From Pseudodesulfovibrio indicus (GTDB lineage: Bacteria; Desulfobacterota; Desulfovibrionia; Desulfovibrionales; Desulfovibrionaceae), in NCBI RefSeq assembly GCF_001563225.1, contig NZ_CP014206.1, positions 2,790,001 to 2,854,000 of the forward strand: a DNA stretch of 64,000 nt, given 5' to 3'. The notes under the pieces are model-generated. The model saw only the letters and a list, made by a program, of their open reading frames with translations. It was not told where the DNA came from and did not search any database. Of the stretch, positions 7,873 to 16,671 are shown piece by piece (within the stretch, counting starts at the first letter, position 1; each line of letters opens with the position of its first letter). The position numbers and the translations under genes are program-made.

Positions 7873-8760
7873 TTGTCCCGAAATCCGAACAGCAGACGTT
7901 GGCGTTTCACCCCGCTGGACGCCGCCATCCTGGCGGCCCTGGCGGGGGGCTTCGCCTACGTCATCTTCAAGGCCGCCACCGGCCTGAACTACCACTGGAA
8001 CTGGGAGGTCATCCCGCAGTTCCTGATGCGCTACGACGAGACCTCCGGGTCGTGGAAGCCGGGACTGCTGACCCTGGGGTTGCTGACCACCGTGCGCCTG
8101 AGCCTGTGGTCCGGCCTCCTGGCCATGATCCTCGGCGTGTTCATAGGCCTCTTCCGGGTCAGCCCCATCCTGTTCAAGCGCCAGATAGGCGGCGTCTACG
8201 TGGGGCTCATCCGCAACACCCCGCCCCTGGTCCTGATCTTCGTCTTCTATTTCTTCATCGGCGACCAGATCATGACCCTGCTCGGCGTGGAGGAGGCCGT
8301 CTACGGGCTCTCCGAGGGGGCCAGACACGTCTTGGGCTGGTTCTTCGGGCCCATGAACCGGTTCCCCCGATTCCTGTCCGCGCTGATCACCCTGGCGCTC
8401 TTCGAGGCGGCCTACATCGCCGAGATCGTGCGCGCGGGCATCCGGTCCGTGGAGGAAGGCCAGTGGGAGGCCGCTGCGAGCACGGGCATGACGCGCGGCC
8501 AGACCCTGCGAAACGTGATCCTGCCCCAGGCCCTGCAACGGATGTTGCCAGCCCTGGCAGGACAGTTTATATCCATCGTCAAGGACTCGGCCATCGTTTC
8601 GGTCATCTCCATCGAGGAGTTGACCTTCCAGGCGCAGCAGCTCATGACCACGACGTACCGGAGCTTCGAGATATGGACCCTGGTCCTGGTCATGTATTTC
8701 CTTCTCACGTTCCTCTGCTCGCTGATTGTCCGCAAACTGGAATTGACCCTGAACAGGTAA
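7873..8760 (+). CDS. Polar amino-acid ABC transporter permease (second)
   Basis: 295-residue HisM/GlnP-family inner-membrane permease. It has an N-terminal helix (~16-36), a long periplasmic stretch, then a core with VGLIRNTPPLVLIFVFYF and the ATPase-contacting EAA loop (EAAASTGMTRGQTLRNVILPQALQRMLP). It starts with a TTG 13 bases after the receptor stop and lacks a strong ribosome-binding site, so coupling is likely. It pairs with the permease at 6047-6880. The glutaredoxin-like gene begins 6 bases downstream. Confidence 0.92.
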   Translation: MSRNPNSRRWRFTPLDAAILAALAGGFAYVIFKAATGLNYHWNWEVIPQFLMRYDETSGSWKPGLLTLGLLTTVRLSLWSGLLAMILGVFIGLFRVSPILFKRQIGGVYVGLIRNTPPLVLIFVFYFFIGDQIMTLLGVEEAVYGLSEGARHVLGWFFGPMNRFPRFLSALITLALFEAAYIAEIVRAGIRSVEEGQWEAAASTGMTRGQTLRNVILPQALQRMLPALAGQFISIVKDSAIVSVISIEELTFQAQQLMTTTYRSFEIWTLVLVMYFLLTFLCSLIVRKLELTLNR

Positions 8761-8766
8761 TGCAGC

Positions 8767-9114
8767 ATGCTCAAATCCCTGAAGAAAATTTTCAACAAAA
8801 CATCTGACGGAATGCCCGAGACAGAAGCACCCGCCAAACCGTTCGACATGGAGGCGTTTCACATGAACGACATCAAGGTCTATGCCCTTTCCACCTGCAT
8901 CCACTGCAGGAATGCCAAGAAATATCTCGACGAGTGCGGCGTGAAGTACGAATGCGTCCACGTTGACGAACTGACCGGCGACGAGCGCAAGAAGATCGTC
9001 CAGGAGGTCAAGGAACACAATCCGGCGGTCTCATTCCCGACCATCGTCATCCGCGACAAGGTCGTGGTCGGCTTTCACAAGGACCAGATCGACGAAGCCC
9101 TCAAGGAGGACTAG
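8767..9114 (+). CDS. Glutaredoxin-like dithiol protein
   Basis: 115 residues as drawn. The thioredoxin fold begins at 'MNDIKVYALSTCIHC', with a CIHC active site (C44/C47) and the cis-proline segment SFPTIVIRDKVVVGF. It is a small NrdH/glutaredoxin-type thiol carrier in the cytoplasm. The first 32 residues are not part of the fold. A strong GGAGG 8 bases before the ATG at 8863 suggests an 83-residue form may be the main or only product; I keep the longer frame because it begins 6 bases after the permease stop. It directly precedes ferredoxin:thioredoxin reductase, its likely electron donor. Confidence 0.82.
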   Translation: MLKSLKKIFNKTSDGMPETEAPAKPFDMEAFHMNDIKVYALSTCIHCRNAKKYLDECGVKYECVHVDELTGDERKKIVQEVKEHNPAVSFPTIVIRDKVVVGFHKDQIDEALKED

Positions 9115-9116
9115 CC

Positions 9117-9449
9117 TTGGACGCCAGACAGCTCTACGAAATGCTCAGGAAGGTCCAGGAACCCAAGGGGTACTATTTCAACGAGGACATGGACATGACC
9201 ATGCCCCTGCTGGAGAGCCTGCTGACCAACAAGGAACGTCTCGGCTACATGGCCTGCCCCTGCAGGCTGGCCAATGGCGAATTCGAGGCGGACAAGGACA
9301 TCGTCTGTCCCTGCACCTACCGCGAGGACGACGTGAAGGAGTACGGCGCGTGCTTCTGCGCCCTGTACGTCAGCAAGGAATACAACGACGGGACCATCGA
9401 GAAACAGGTGGTCCCGGAGCGCAGGCCGCCCGAGAAGATCCTCTTCTAG
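9117..9449 (+). CDS. ftrB: Ferredoxin:thioredoxin reductase, catalytic subunit
   Basis: 110 residues with the diagnostic CPC (C47, C49), CPC (C64, C66) and CFC (C79, C81) triplets. These ligate a [4Fe-4S] cluster next to the redox-active disulfide. The family passes electrons from reduced ferredoxin to a thioredoxin-fold disulfide in two one-electron steps. It begins with a TTG 2 bases after the glutaredoxin-like gene, so the dithiol protein is the obvious partner. No variable (alpha) chain is adjacent, as is usual outside phototrophs. A strong terminator follows. Confidence 0.93.
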   Translation: MDARQLYEMLRKVQEPKGYYFNEDMDMTMPLLESLLTNKERLGYMACPCRLANGEFEADKDIVCPCTYREDDVKEYGACFCALYVSKEYNDGTIEKQVVPERRPPEKILF

Positions 9450-9472
9450 GCCTGCCCCGAGGACGCAAGATG

Positions 9473-9500
9473 AAGGCCCCGCACTTGCGGGGCCTTTTTT
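9473..9500 (+). terminator. Intrinsic terminator after ftrB
   Basis: AAGGCCCCGC (9473-9482) pairs with GCGGGGCCTT (9487-9496) around a four-base loop and runs into TTTTTT. It ends the amino-acid ABC/glutaredoxin/FTR transcript. Confidence 0.9.
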
Positions 9501-9508
9501 CGTGGTCG

Positions 9509-10264
9509 CTAGATGATGTCCTTGAGGATGCGCAGATGCCGGGAGCGGACCTCGTCGATGATGTCCGACTTGTCCGCCCGGAACCCTCCGGCGTAAACCG
9601 CCAGTTCCACGGTCTCCCTGGAGCGGAACCCCTTGAAGTTGGTCTTCTTCTCACGAACCTTCTTGCCGGTGACGAAAGAAATGGTGGATTCGTCCTCCAC
9701 GTGCTCCGGCATGACCGTGCCCATGGTCACCGAGGAGATGATGATGAACGTCTCCTGGGTGGCGTAGTTGCGCAGGATTTCGGACAGGGCCGCGCCGATG
9801 ACGGTTCCGGCGGCGGCCCCTGTGATGGCGTCCGCCGGGCGGCCGCCCTGGATGCCCGGCGTGGAGCCCGCCACGCCGCCCGCCGCCGCGCCAAGGAAGG
9901 TGTATTCGGCGGGAAGCATGTCCGTGGCCTGGCCGAAATAGCGGATGTTGACGTCGAGCAGGATGCCGAAGTCATCTCCCTGGGTGATCTCGTACCCCAC
10001 GGCGCCGTATGCCGCCTCCAGCTGGTTACGGAAGTTGTAGATGTCCAGGTCGGGGTCGCCGGTGGTGTTGCGGATGCGCAGCTTGAGCTTGCTGTTGCGG
10101 AACATGGCCGGGTCGGTCACGAACTCACCGCTCTTGGTGGCCCCGTAGGAATAGCCCGTGGCCTCGTCCTTGACCAGCCGGCGCGAGTTCTGCTGCCGCT
10201 CCACGCAGGAGGCCAGGAGCATCACGACGCACATCAACAATATGATTTTCTTCAGTATATTCAT
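9509..10264 (-). CDS. TraT-like outer-membrane lipoprotein
   Basis: 251 residues with a lipoprotein signal (MNILKKIILLMCVVMLLASC, lipidated C20). The body resembles TraT (complement-resistance/surface-exclusion family): KLKLRIRNTTGDPDLDIYNF near the start, a beta-rich VNIRYFGQ segment, then a Gly/Ala-rich hydrophobic stretch (LGAAAGGVAGSTPG...AAAGTVIGAAL). TraT itself is plasmid-borne; chromosomal relatives have unknown roles. It starts 2 bases after the protease stop, with AGGGGAG inside the end of that gene, so the two lipoproteins are co-expressed. The family call is from pattern similarity only. Confidence 0.7.
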   Translation of the reverse strand: MNILKKIILLMCVVMLLASCVERQQNSRRLVKDEATGYSYGATKSGEFVTDPAMFRNSKLKLRIRNTTGDPDLDIYNFRNQLEAAYGAVGYEITQGDDFGILLDVNIRYFGQATDMLPAEYTFLGAAAGGVAGSTPGIQGGRPADAITGAAAGTVIGAALSEILRNYATQETFIIISSVTMGTVMPEHVEDESTISFVTGKKVREKKTNFKGFRSRETVELAVYAGGFRADKSDIIDEVRSRHLRILKDII

Positions 10265-10266
10265 GG

Positions 10267-12515
10267 CTAGCTCCCCTTGCAGATGCGGACGGAATTGCTG
10301 TCGAGGAAGTTGAACACTTCCGAGTAGTGGATGGAGAAGTTGAGCCCCTGCGCCGCGGTGTCCGCGCCGGTCTTCTTGATTCCCCAGTCATGCACGCCCA
10401 CCACGTAGTTGCCGTAGAACACCGGACCGCCGGAGTTGCCGCCGTTGGAGGCCGCGTCCGTCTGGATGTAGAGAACCCGGCTCGCCGACTCGGTGTAGTT
10501 GATGGGCGGAGCCTCGCGGATGGAGCTGATCACCCCCTGGTGACCGAGAATTCCAAGCCGTAGGGATGGCCGATCATCTCCAGGGACTCGCCCAGCGGCA
10601 GCTCCCGCTTATTGTAGAAGCAGACCGGCTTGCCCCGGAGGTCCGACTGGATCAGCGCCAGGTCGAGCCGCGCGTCGCGGGCGATGACCCGGCCCATGAC
10701 CTCGCGCTCATCGAAGGTCCGTAGCTGTACGTAGCTGGACTCGCCGACCACATGGTAGTTGGTGATGACCATGTCCTCGGTGACGTAGAACCCGGCGCCG
10801 ATGCCGGTACCGGTGTTGCGGACCACGACCACGCTGTCGAACCGCTTGTCCGCGTACTTGTCGTACCCGTAGGTTTCGTCCCTGCGCGCCTGCTGGGCCT
10901 TGCTGCGGTCGGCGGTGAAGGCGCGGTGCACGTCGCCCATGTCCGCGTACCGCTTGGCCTCGGCTGGGCGGGACGCATACTGGCCGAGCAGGTCGGACAG
11001 GTTGACCCCGGCCGGTTCCAGCTCGTAGCGGACCACGTCCTCCTCAAGCACGGATTCCTGCAGAAACTTGGTCCGCTCGGGATCGCTGTCCTGCAAGGCG
11101 TAGCAGACCGTGAAGAAGGACTTCTCGCTGAAGTCGAAGGTGTCGCGGAAGAACTGCTTCCGGCGTTTGTCCACCACGTAGTAGTTCACGGTGGCGAACT
11201 TGTAGATGTCCATGTGCGCCTTGGTCACCGGGTACGGCTGGTATTCGGGCTGCTCGATGAACTTGGGGGTGGTGCGGAGTTTCTCCCTGGCCTCGGCCAG
11301 GCGCTTGTCGGTCGCGGCGATGAGGTCGTCCTTCTCGCCCTCCTCCAGGTAATGCATGATCGGGTCCCACGCCCAGTGGGTGGTCTCCTTGTTCTTGGCC
11401 TCCTGGGCCTCCTTGGTGGCCGACTCCATCTCCGCCTTGGCGATCTCGTATTCCGGGTTTGACTCTCGGACGAAGGAGGCCACATAGGTGGACCGGACGG
11501 TCTCCTCCCTGGCCACGACCCGGCGCGCCTTGGCCACCGCGATGTTGACCAGGACGAGAATATCCGCGTCCTTCACCGCCTGGTGCTCGAAGGCCGTGCG
11601 CATGGACGCCTTGGCCGCCTCAAACGGCATGTCCAGCCTGATGTCCAGGCCGAAGTCCAGGGCCTTGTCCTTGATCATGTCCGGGCTGGTGACCTGCAGA
11701 AAGCCGATTTTGATGCCGGGTATCGTCTTGAGCTCCAACCCGGCTTCGCGGCACTTGCCGTAGGCGGACAGGATATCCTTGAGGTCCGCTTTTTCGGGAT
11801 GAGGGCACAGGGAGAGGAAATAGTTCTCGGCCATCCGCCCGCGCGCCGACTCCGGCAGGTCCGGACCGTAAACGGCCAGGAACTTCTCGCTCCCAACCCC
11901 GTCCATGGCGGACAGCGCCTTGCTCCAGACCGGCTCGTTGGCGGCCAGAAACGCCCGCGCGTCGAGCTTCAGCGGGTATTCCGCAAAGAAATTCCGGCCG
12001 TTGTCCAGCGGATAGGTGGCGAAATTGCCGGGCGCGTCCGAACGGACCGCCTCCACCTTGGCTGCCGCACCCTTCAGGGCCTGGTCGTATCCGACGGGAC
12101 GGAACTGGGGATAGCCGAAGATGGCTGGAGCACGCAACGATCGGGTCAGGGTCTCCATTTCGGACAGGGCGGCCCCGGCCTCGGCCCACCGACTGCGGTC
12201 CACGGGCCAGACAAAGGAGTCGGCCCTGGCCGAAAGTTCGGCCACCTGGGGCGAATACTTGAATTGCAGCCCCCTGGTCAGGCGGTCCAAGAGCACGTCG
12301 ACCTCGGGGTCGCCCATGACCCCGCTGAAATAAGCGCCGTTCTCCGCCACCACGGAGGCGGCTTCATCGACCTTCCCCTGGTCGAGAAGCGCCGCGCTTT
12401 TGGCGGCGGGCGAATCGGATCGGGAACCCCCGGTTCCCCCCATCTTCGCGTTGCAGGATATCAAAATCAGGGAAAGACAAACCAACAGGGCCGATACAAC
12501 GGTACAACGGCGCAT
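10267..12515 (-). pseudogene. Lipoprotein with C-terminal trypsin-like protease domain, frameshifted
   Basis: The first frame (from ATG 12515, preceded by GAGTGAGG) has a lipobox (LILISC, C21), about 540 residues of mostly helical sequence of unknown family, then a trypsin/HtrA-like domain with His588 in VITNYHVVG and Asp in DARLDLALI. It stops at 10530, right after EFSVTRG. The -1 frame continues in register with VISSIREAPPINY and carries the catalytic serine in GNSGGPV, ending at 10267. One missing G in a G5 run (10533-10537) explains the break. The repaired protein would be 749 residues. A sequencing undercall, a real mutation or frameshifting are all possible. Confidence 0.8.
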
Positions 12516-12652
12516 GCAAACCTCACTCTTGAACCTCGAATCACCGCGGAGCAACTATCACTCGTAGGTCACATCCCTGCGCGACCGGTTTCTGGATACG
12601 ACAATCAAATATCAATAGCAACATGCCTGTTGCAAAAAAGAAAATTTTCCAA

Positions 12653-12682
12653 CAAAAAAGACCCTGTCAGAAGACAGGGCCT
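12653..12682 (-). terminator. Intrinsic terminator after metY
   Basis: On the minus strand GGCCCTGTC pairs with GACAGGGTC around TTCT (12661-12681) and runs into TTTTTTG. It lies 28 bases past the metY stop. Confidence 0.85.
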
Positions 12683-12709
12683 CATTCGATGAGGAAATCG
12701 TGGCGGGGA

Positions 12710-14014
12710 TCAGCGCTGCGAAATGGCCAGGGCGCGGTCCAGATCCTCGATGATGTCGTCCGCGTCCTCAAGACCCACGGAGATGCGGATCAGGTCGGCG
12801 GGGACGCCTGCGGCCTGCTGCTCCTCGGGGGTGGACTGGCCGTGGGTGGTGGACGCCGGGTGGATGACCAGGGTCTTGGCGTCCAGGATGTTGGCCAGGT
12901 GGGAGCAGAGCTCCACGTTCTCGATGAACTTCCGGCCCGCCTCCATGCCGCCCTTGACCCCGAAGCCGAAGACCGCGCCGGGGCCCAGCGGGAAGGTGTT
13001 CTTGGCCCGGTCGAAATCCGGATGGCTCGGCAGCCCGGCGTAGTTGACCCACTCCACCGCATAATGGGTATCGAGGAATTCCGCCACCTTGCGCGCGTTT
13101 TCGCAGTGCGTGCGGGCGCGCAGGGGCAGGGTTTCCATACCCTGGATGATCTGGAAGCTGTTCAGTGGGGAGATGGCCGCGCCCGTATCGCGCAGCATGC
13201 CGATACGCACTTTGGTGGTGAACACCGGGCAGGCTGCGCCGGACGGCCCGCCCAGGGCCTCCCAGAGGTTGACGCCGTTGTAGGTCGGGTCCGGCGCGGT
13301 CAACTCCGGGCACCTGCCCCCGGCCGCCCAGTCGAAACCGCCCTGCTCCACGATGGCCCCGCCCATGGCCGTGCCGTGGCCGCCCACGAGCTTGGTCAGG
13401 GAATAGACCGCGATGTCGCAGCCGAAATCAAAGGGATTGAACACCGGCGGCGGGGCCACGGTGGCGTCCAGGATGAACGGCAGCCCGTGGTCGTGGGCCA
13501 CCTTGGCGATGCCCAGCAGGTCGTCCACGTTGCAGCGCGGGTTGCCGATGGCCTCGCTGTAGACCAGCCGGGTGTTCCCGTCGATGGCCGCCTCGAAGTT
13601 GGCCGGGTCCGAGGAGTCCACGAACCGGGCCTCGATGCCGAACCGCTTCAGGGTGTGCTCGAACAGGGTCTGGGTCCCGCCGTAGAGGTTGGAGCCGGTG
13701 ACGATGTTCTGGCCCGCCGAGGTGATGGTCGTGACCGCGTAGAAGATGGCGGCCATGCCGCTGGCCACGGCCACGGCGCCCGCCGCGCCGTGCAGGGCGG
13801 CCAGCCGTTTTTCCAGCACGTCCGTGGTCGGGTTGTTCAGCCGGGTGTAGATGTACCCGGCCTCCTTGAGGGCGAAGAGGTTCGCGGCGTGCTCGGTGTC
13901 GTTGAACAGGTACGCCGTGGTCATGTGTATGGGAACGGCCCGGGAGCCGGTGGGATCGGGGGTATGGCCCGCGTGCAGGGCCAGGGTTTGGGGACCGTAA
14001 TGCTTGTCTGCCAT
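12710..14014 (-). CDS. metY: O-acetylhomoserine sulfhydrylase
   Basis: 434 residues; a PLP enzyme of the Cys/Met metabolism family that makes homocysteine from O-acetylhomoserine and sulfide, fitting an organism rich in sulfide. Visible motifs are ALHAGHTPDPTGSRAVPIHMTTAYLF at the start, YTRLNNPTTDVLEKRLAALH, and the PLP lysine in VYSLTKLVGGHG. The C-terminus has HPASTTHGQ. I start at 14014 because AAGGAGA lies 7 bases upstream; the 26 codons above are not family-like. It has its own terminator and is monocistronic. Confidence 0.93.
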   Translation of the reverse strand: MADKHYGPQTLALHAGHTPDPTGSRAVPIHMTTAYLFNDTEHAANLFALKEAGYIYTRLNNPTTDVLEKRLAALHGAAGAVAVASGMAAIFYAVTTITSAGQNIVTGSNLYGGTQTLFEHTLKRFGIEARFVDSSDPANFEAAIDGNTRLVYSEAIGNPRCNVDDLLGIAKVAHDHGLPFILDATVAPPPVFNPFDFGCDIAVYSLTKLVGGHGTAMGGAIVEQGGFDWAAGGRCPELTAPDPTYNGVNLWEALGGPSGAACPVFTTKVRIGMLRDTGAAISPLNSFQIIQGMETLPLRARTHCENARKVAEFLDTHYAVEWVNYAGLPSHPDFDRAKNTFPLGPGAVFGFGVKGGMEAGRKFIENVELCSHLANILDAKTLVIHPASTTHGQSTPEEQQAAGVPADLIRISVGLEDADDIIEDLDRALAISQR

Positions 14015-14092
14015 GGTCTGTCTCCTTGAACTGGAACGGGCGGAAATCGCCCTCTTCACGCCTAAAATGCGACAACGGGCGCGGATTGGCAA

Positions 14093-14287
14093 GGGGGCCG
14101 CCCATTGCGATTCATTATCGGAACCATAAGCCGCTCCGGTGGAACGGCTATTGCTAGATTCGGGAACAAGAACAATTTTCCGACGCGGACGGAGCGGTCC
14201 GCACCAGACGGTTCAATATTTCGCTAACATAGGGGTCAGCGAAAGGTCCCCGTCCCGGAACATTTCAGAGCAGGTTCGGGGCGGGGA
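14093..14287. other. Intergenic stretch with three short hairpins
   Basis: Between metY and trmFO there is no gene. Inverted repeats AGCCG/CGGCT (about 14131-14150), GCGGAC/GTCCGC (about 14184-14203) and TTTCGCT/AGCGAAA (about 14219-14244) are visible. None has a T-run. The last could form part of the 3' end of the trmFO message. Confidence 0.4.
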
Positions 14288-15622
14288 TCACTCTTTGGGG
14301 AGGGACGCTGCCTCGATCCAGGCCGCGAACGCCTCCTGCGCCCGCTTCCCGTACATCTCCTTGCGGAACTTCTTCTTGATCCGCCCTTCCAGCCCGGGCA
14401 TCAGCCCGAAATTGACGTTAGACGGCTGGAACCGCTTGTCCGGCTTGGTCCGCAGATGGCCCATGAGCGCGCCGAGCGCGGTCTCCACCGGAGGCTCGGG
14501 CAGCCGCTCCAGGCCGGTCAGCTTCCGCCCCAGGGAGAGCCCCAGCCACAGCCCGCAGGCCGCGGATTCCAGGTATCCCTCCACCCCGGTGATCTGGCCG
14601 GCCAAATAGACCCCGGGCCGCGCCTTGAGCTGCAAGGTGTCGTCCAGGACTTCCGGGGCGTTGACGTAGGTGTTGCGGTGGATGGACCCCAAGCGCAGGA
14701 ACTCGGCGTTCTCCAGCCCCGGGATCATGCGGAAGATGCGCTTTTGTTCCGGGTACTTGAGCTTGGTCTGGAAACCGACCAGGTTGAAGGCGGTCTTGTC
14801 CGCGTTCTCGGTGCGCAGCTGGACGATGGCGAAGGGCCGCTCCCCGGTCCGGGGATCGACGAACCCCACGGGCTTGAGCGGGCCGAAGGCCAAAGTCATC
14901 TCCCCGCGCTCGGCCATGGCCTCCACGGGCAGGCAGGCCTCGAAGTGAACCTCCTTCTCGAAGTCGCGCGGCTTGACCTTCTCGCCCTCGAGAAGCGCGG
15001 TCACGAACGCCTTGTACTCTTCCTCGCTCATGGGGCAGTTGAGGTAGTCGTCGTCCTCCGGCTTCCAGCGCGACCCCCAGAACGCCTTGTCGAAGTCGAT
15101 GGAGTCGCGGGAGACGATGGGCGCGATGGCGTCGTAGAAATAGAGCCGCGCATCGCCCACCGTTGCCATCAGGCTCTCGGTCAGTTCCGCGCTCGCCAGG
15201 GGACCGGCGGCGATGACCACCGCGTCGAAACCCTTGAGCGCCTCGCCGTCCAGCGAGGTGATTTCCTCATGAACGACGGTGATCTTGTCGTGATCTTCGA
15301 TCTTCCCGGTGATGTATTCGGAGAACAGGGCGCGGTCCACGGCCAGGGCGCCGCCCGCCGGAACGCGGGTGGCGAAGGCCGCCTCCATGATCAGGCTGCC
15401 CAGCGCCTCCATCTCCTCCTTGAGCAGCCCGATGGCCGCCGCCGGGCCGGTGGCCCGGAAGGAATTGGAGCAGACCAGCTCGGCCAGCCCGTCCTCGGTG
15501 TGGGCCTCGCTGCGCTTCTCCGGCTTCATCTCGTACAGGGTCACTTCGACCCCGGCGCGCGCCAGTTGCCAGGCACAGTCACACCCGGCCAGGCCGCCGC
15601 CAACGATCACCACGTTCGCCAT
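14288..15622 (-). CDS. trmFO: Methylenetetrahydrofolate-tRNA (uracil-5-)-methyltransferase TrmFO
   Basis: 444 residues. The N-terminal FAD-binding motif is VVIVGGGLAGCDCAWQLARAGVEVTLYEMKP, followed by the TrmFO-specific AELVCSNSFRA, VPAGGALAVDR and a C-terminal GQITGVEGYLESAACGLWLG. The enzyme makes ribothymidine at tRNA position 54 using methylene-THF and FADH2. The ATG at 15622 is chosen from the N-terminal motif; the open frame extends far upstream over the divergent ABC gene and is not real there. It is divergent from dppD with 78 bases between. Confidence 0.95.
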   Translation of the reverse strand: MANVVIVGGGLAGCDCAWQLARAGVEVTLYEMKPEKRSEAHTEDGLAELVCSNSFRATGPAAAIGLLKEEMEALGSLIMEAAFATRVPAGGALAVDRALFSEYITGKIEDHDKITVVHEEITSLDGEALKGFDAVVIAAGPLASAELTESLMATVGDARLYFYDAIAPIVSRDSIDFDKAFWGSRWKPEDDDYLNCPMSEEEYKAFVTALLEGEKVKPRDFEKEVHFEACLPVEAMAERGEMTLAFGPLKPVGFVDPRTGERPFAIVQLRTENADKTAFNLVGFQTKLKYPEQKRIFRMIPGLENAEFLRLGSIHRNTYVNAPEVLDDTLQLKARPGVYLAGQITGVEGYLESAACGLWLGLSLGRKLTGLERLPEPPVETALGALMGHLRTKPDKRFQPSNVNFGLMPGLEGRIKKKFRKEMYGKRAQEAFAAWIEAASLPKE

Positions 15623-15700
15623 TTCATTACCCCGGTATCGTTTACGTTCGCCGCAATATGCCGTATAGGAGGGCTTGACGGCGAACCTGTGGAATTCATT

Positions 15701-16669
15701 ATGACAAAACCTTTGTTGGACATACGCGGGCTGACAACCTGCTTTTCCTCGGCCCAGGGCATTGCCAAGGCGGTGGATAACGTCAGCCTTTCCTTTATGC
15801 AAGGAGAAACCCTGGCCATAGTCGGCGAGTCCGGCTGCGGCAAGACCGTGCTCGCGCTGTCCATCCTCGGACTCATACCCGATCCGCCGGGCCGCGTCAC
15901 GGACGGGACCATCCTGTACCGCGACCGCGACCTCCTGGACCTTTCCGAGGGCGAGCTGCGGGAAATCCGGGGCAACGCCATCTCCATGATCTTCCAGGAG
16001 CCGATGACCGCCCTGAACCCGGTCTTCCGCATCGACGACCAGATCGCCGAACCGCTGCGCCTGCACCAGGGGTTCGGGCGCAAGGAGGCCCTGGAAAAGG
16101 CCGTGGACGCCCTGAACGTGGTGGGCATCCCCAATCCGGCCAAGATCGCCCGGTCCTATCCCCACGAGCTGTCCGGCGGCATGCGCCAGCGGGTCATGAT
16201 CGCCATGGCGCTGGCCTGCAACCCGGACATCCTCATCGCGGACGAGCCGACCACGGCCCTGGACGTGACCATCCAGGCGCAGATCCTGGACCTGATGAAC
16301 GATCTGAAGGCGCGCATGAACGGCTCGCTCATGCTCATCACCCACGACCTCGGCGTGGTGGCCCGCATGGCCCAGCGCGTGGCGGTCATGTACTCCGGCA
16401 AAATCGTGGAGCTGGCCGGGGTCAACGAACTGTTCAAGACCCCCTTGCATCCCTATACGCGCGGCCTGCTCGCCTCCATGCCCACCCTGGGCGATGATCG
16501 CGAACTGAATCCCATCCCCGGCATCGTCCCGGGCATCTTCGATCTGCCCGAGGGGTGCCGGTTCCACCCGCGCTGTCCCAAGGCGTACCAGAAGTGCTCG
16601 CTCCTGCTGCCCCCGCTCTTCGAACCGGAGCCGGGCCGCAAGGTCCGCTGCTGGCTGTACGAGGAATGA
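15701..16669 (+). CDS. Oligopeptide/dipeptide ABC transporter ATPase (DppD/OppD type)
   Basis: 322-residue nucleotide-binding subunit. Walker A is GESGCGKT, the ABC signature LSGGMRQR, Walker B ILIADEPT and the switch histidine LITHDLG. The C-terminal extension [12 protein letters not shown]...[15 protein letters not shown] is the iron-sulfur/oligopeptide-type tail. It energises import of peptides or nickel by an inner-membrane permease pair. The permeases and receptor are not in this window next to it. It lies 2 bases upstream of dppF. The ATG at 15701 is the most family-like start. Confidence 0.9.
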   Translation: MTKPLLDIRGLTTCFSSAQGIAKAVDNVSLSFMQGETLAIVGESGCGKTVLALSILGLIPDPPGRVTDGTILYRDRDLLDLSEGELREIRGNAISMIFQEPMTALNPVFRIDDQIAEPLRLHQGFGRKEALEKAVDALNVVGIPNPAKIARSYPHELSGGMRQRVMIAMALACNPDILIADEPTTALDVTIQAQILDLMNDLKARMNGSLMLITHDLGVVARMAQRVAVMYSGKIVELAGVNELFKTPLHPYTRGLLASMPTLGDDRELNPIPGIVPGIFDLPEGCRFHPRCPKAYQKCSLLLPPLFEPEPGRKVRCWLYEE

Positions 16670-16671
16670 CC

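Noticed and set aside
9473-9500. Bidirectional role for the ftrB terminator
   Set aside because: The T-run exists only on the plus strand; on the minus strand the hairpin is followed by mixed sequence.
14456-15700. Plus-strand frame extending upstream of the DppD-type ATPase
   Set aside because: Overlaps trmFO in antisense; the ATPase family begins at the ATG at 15701.
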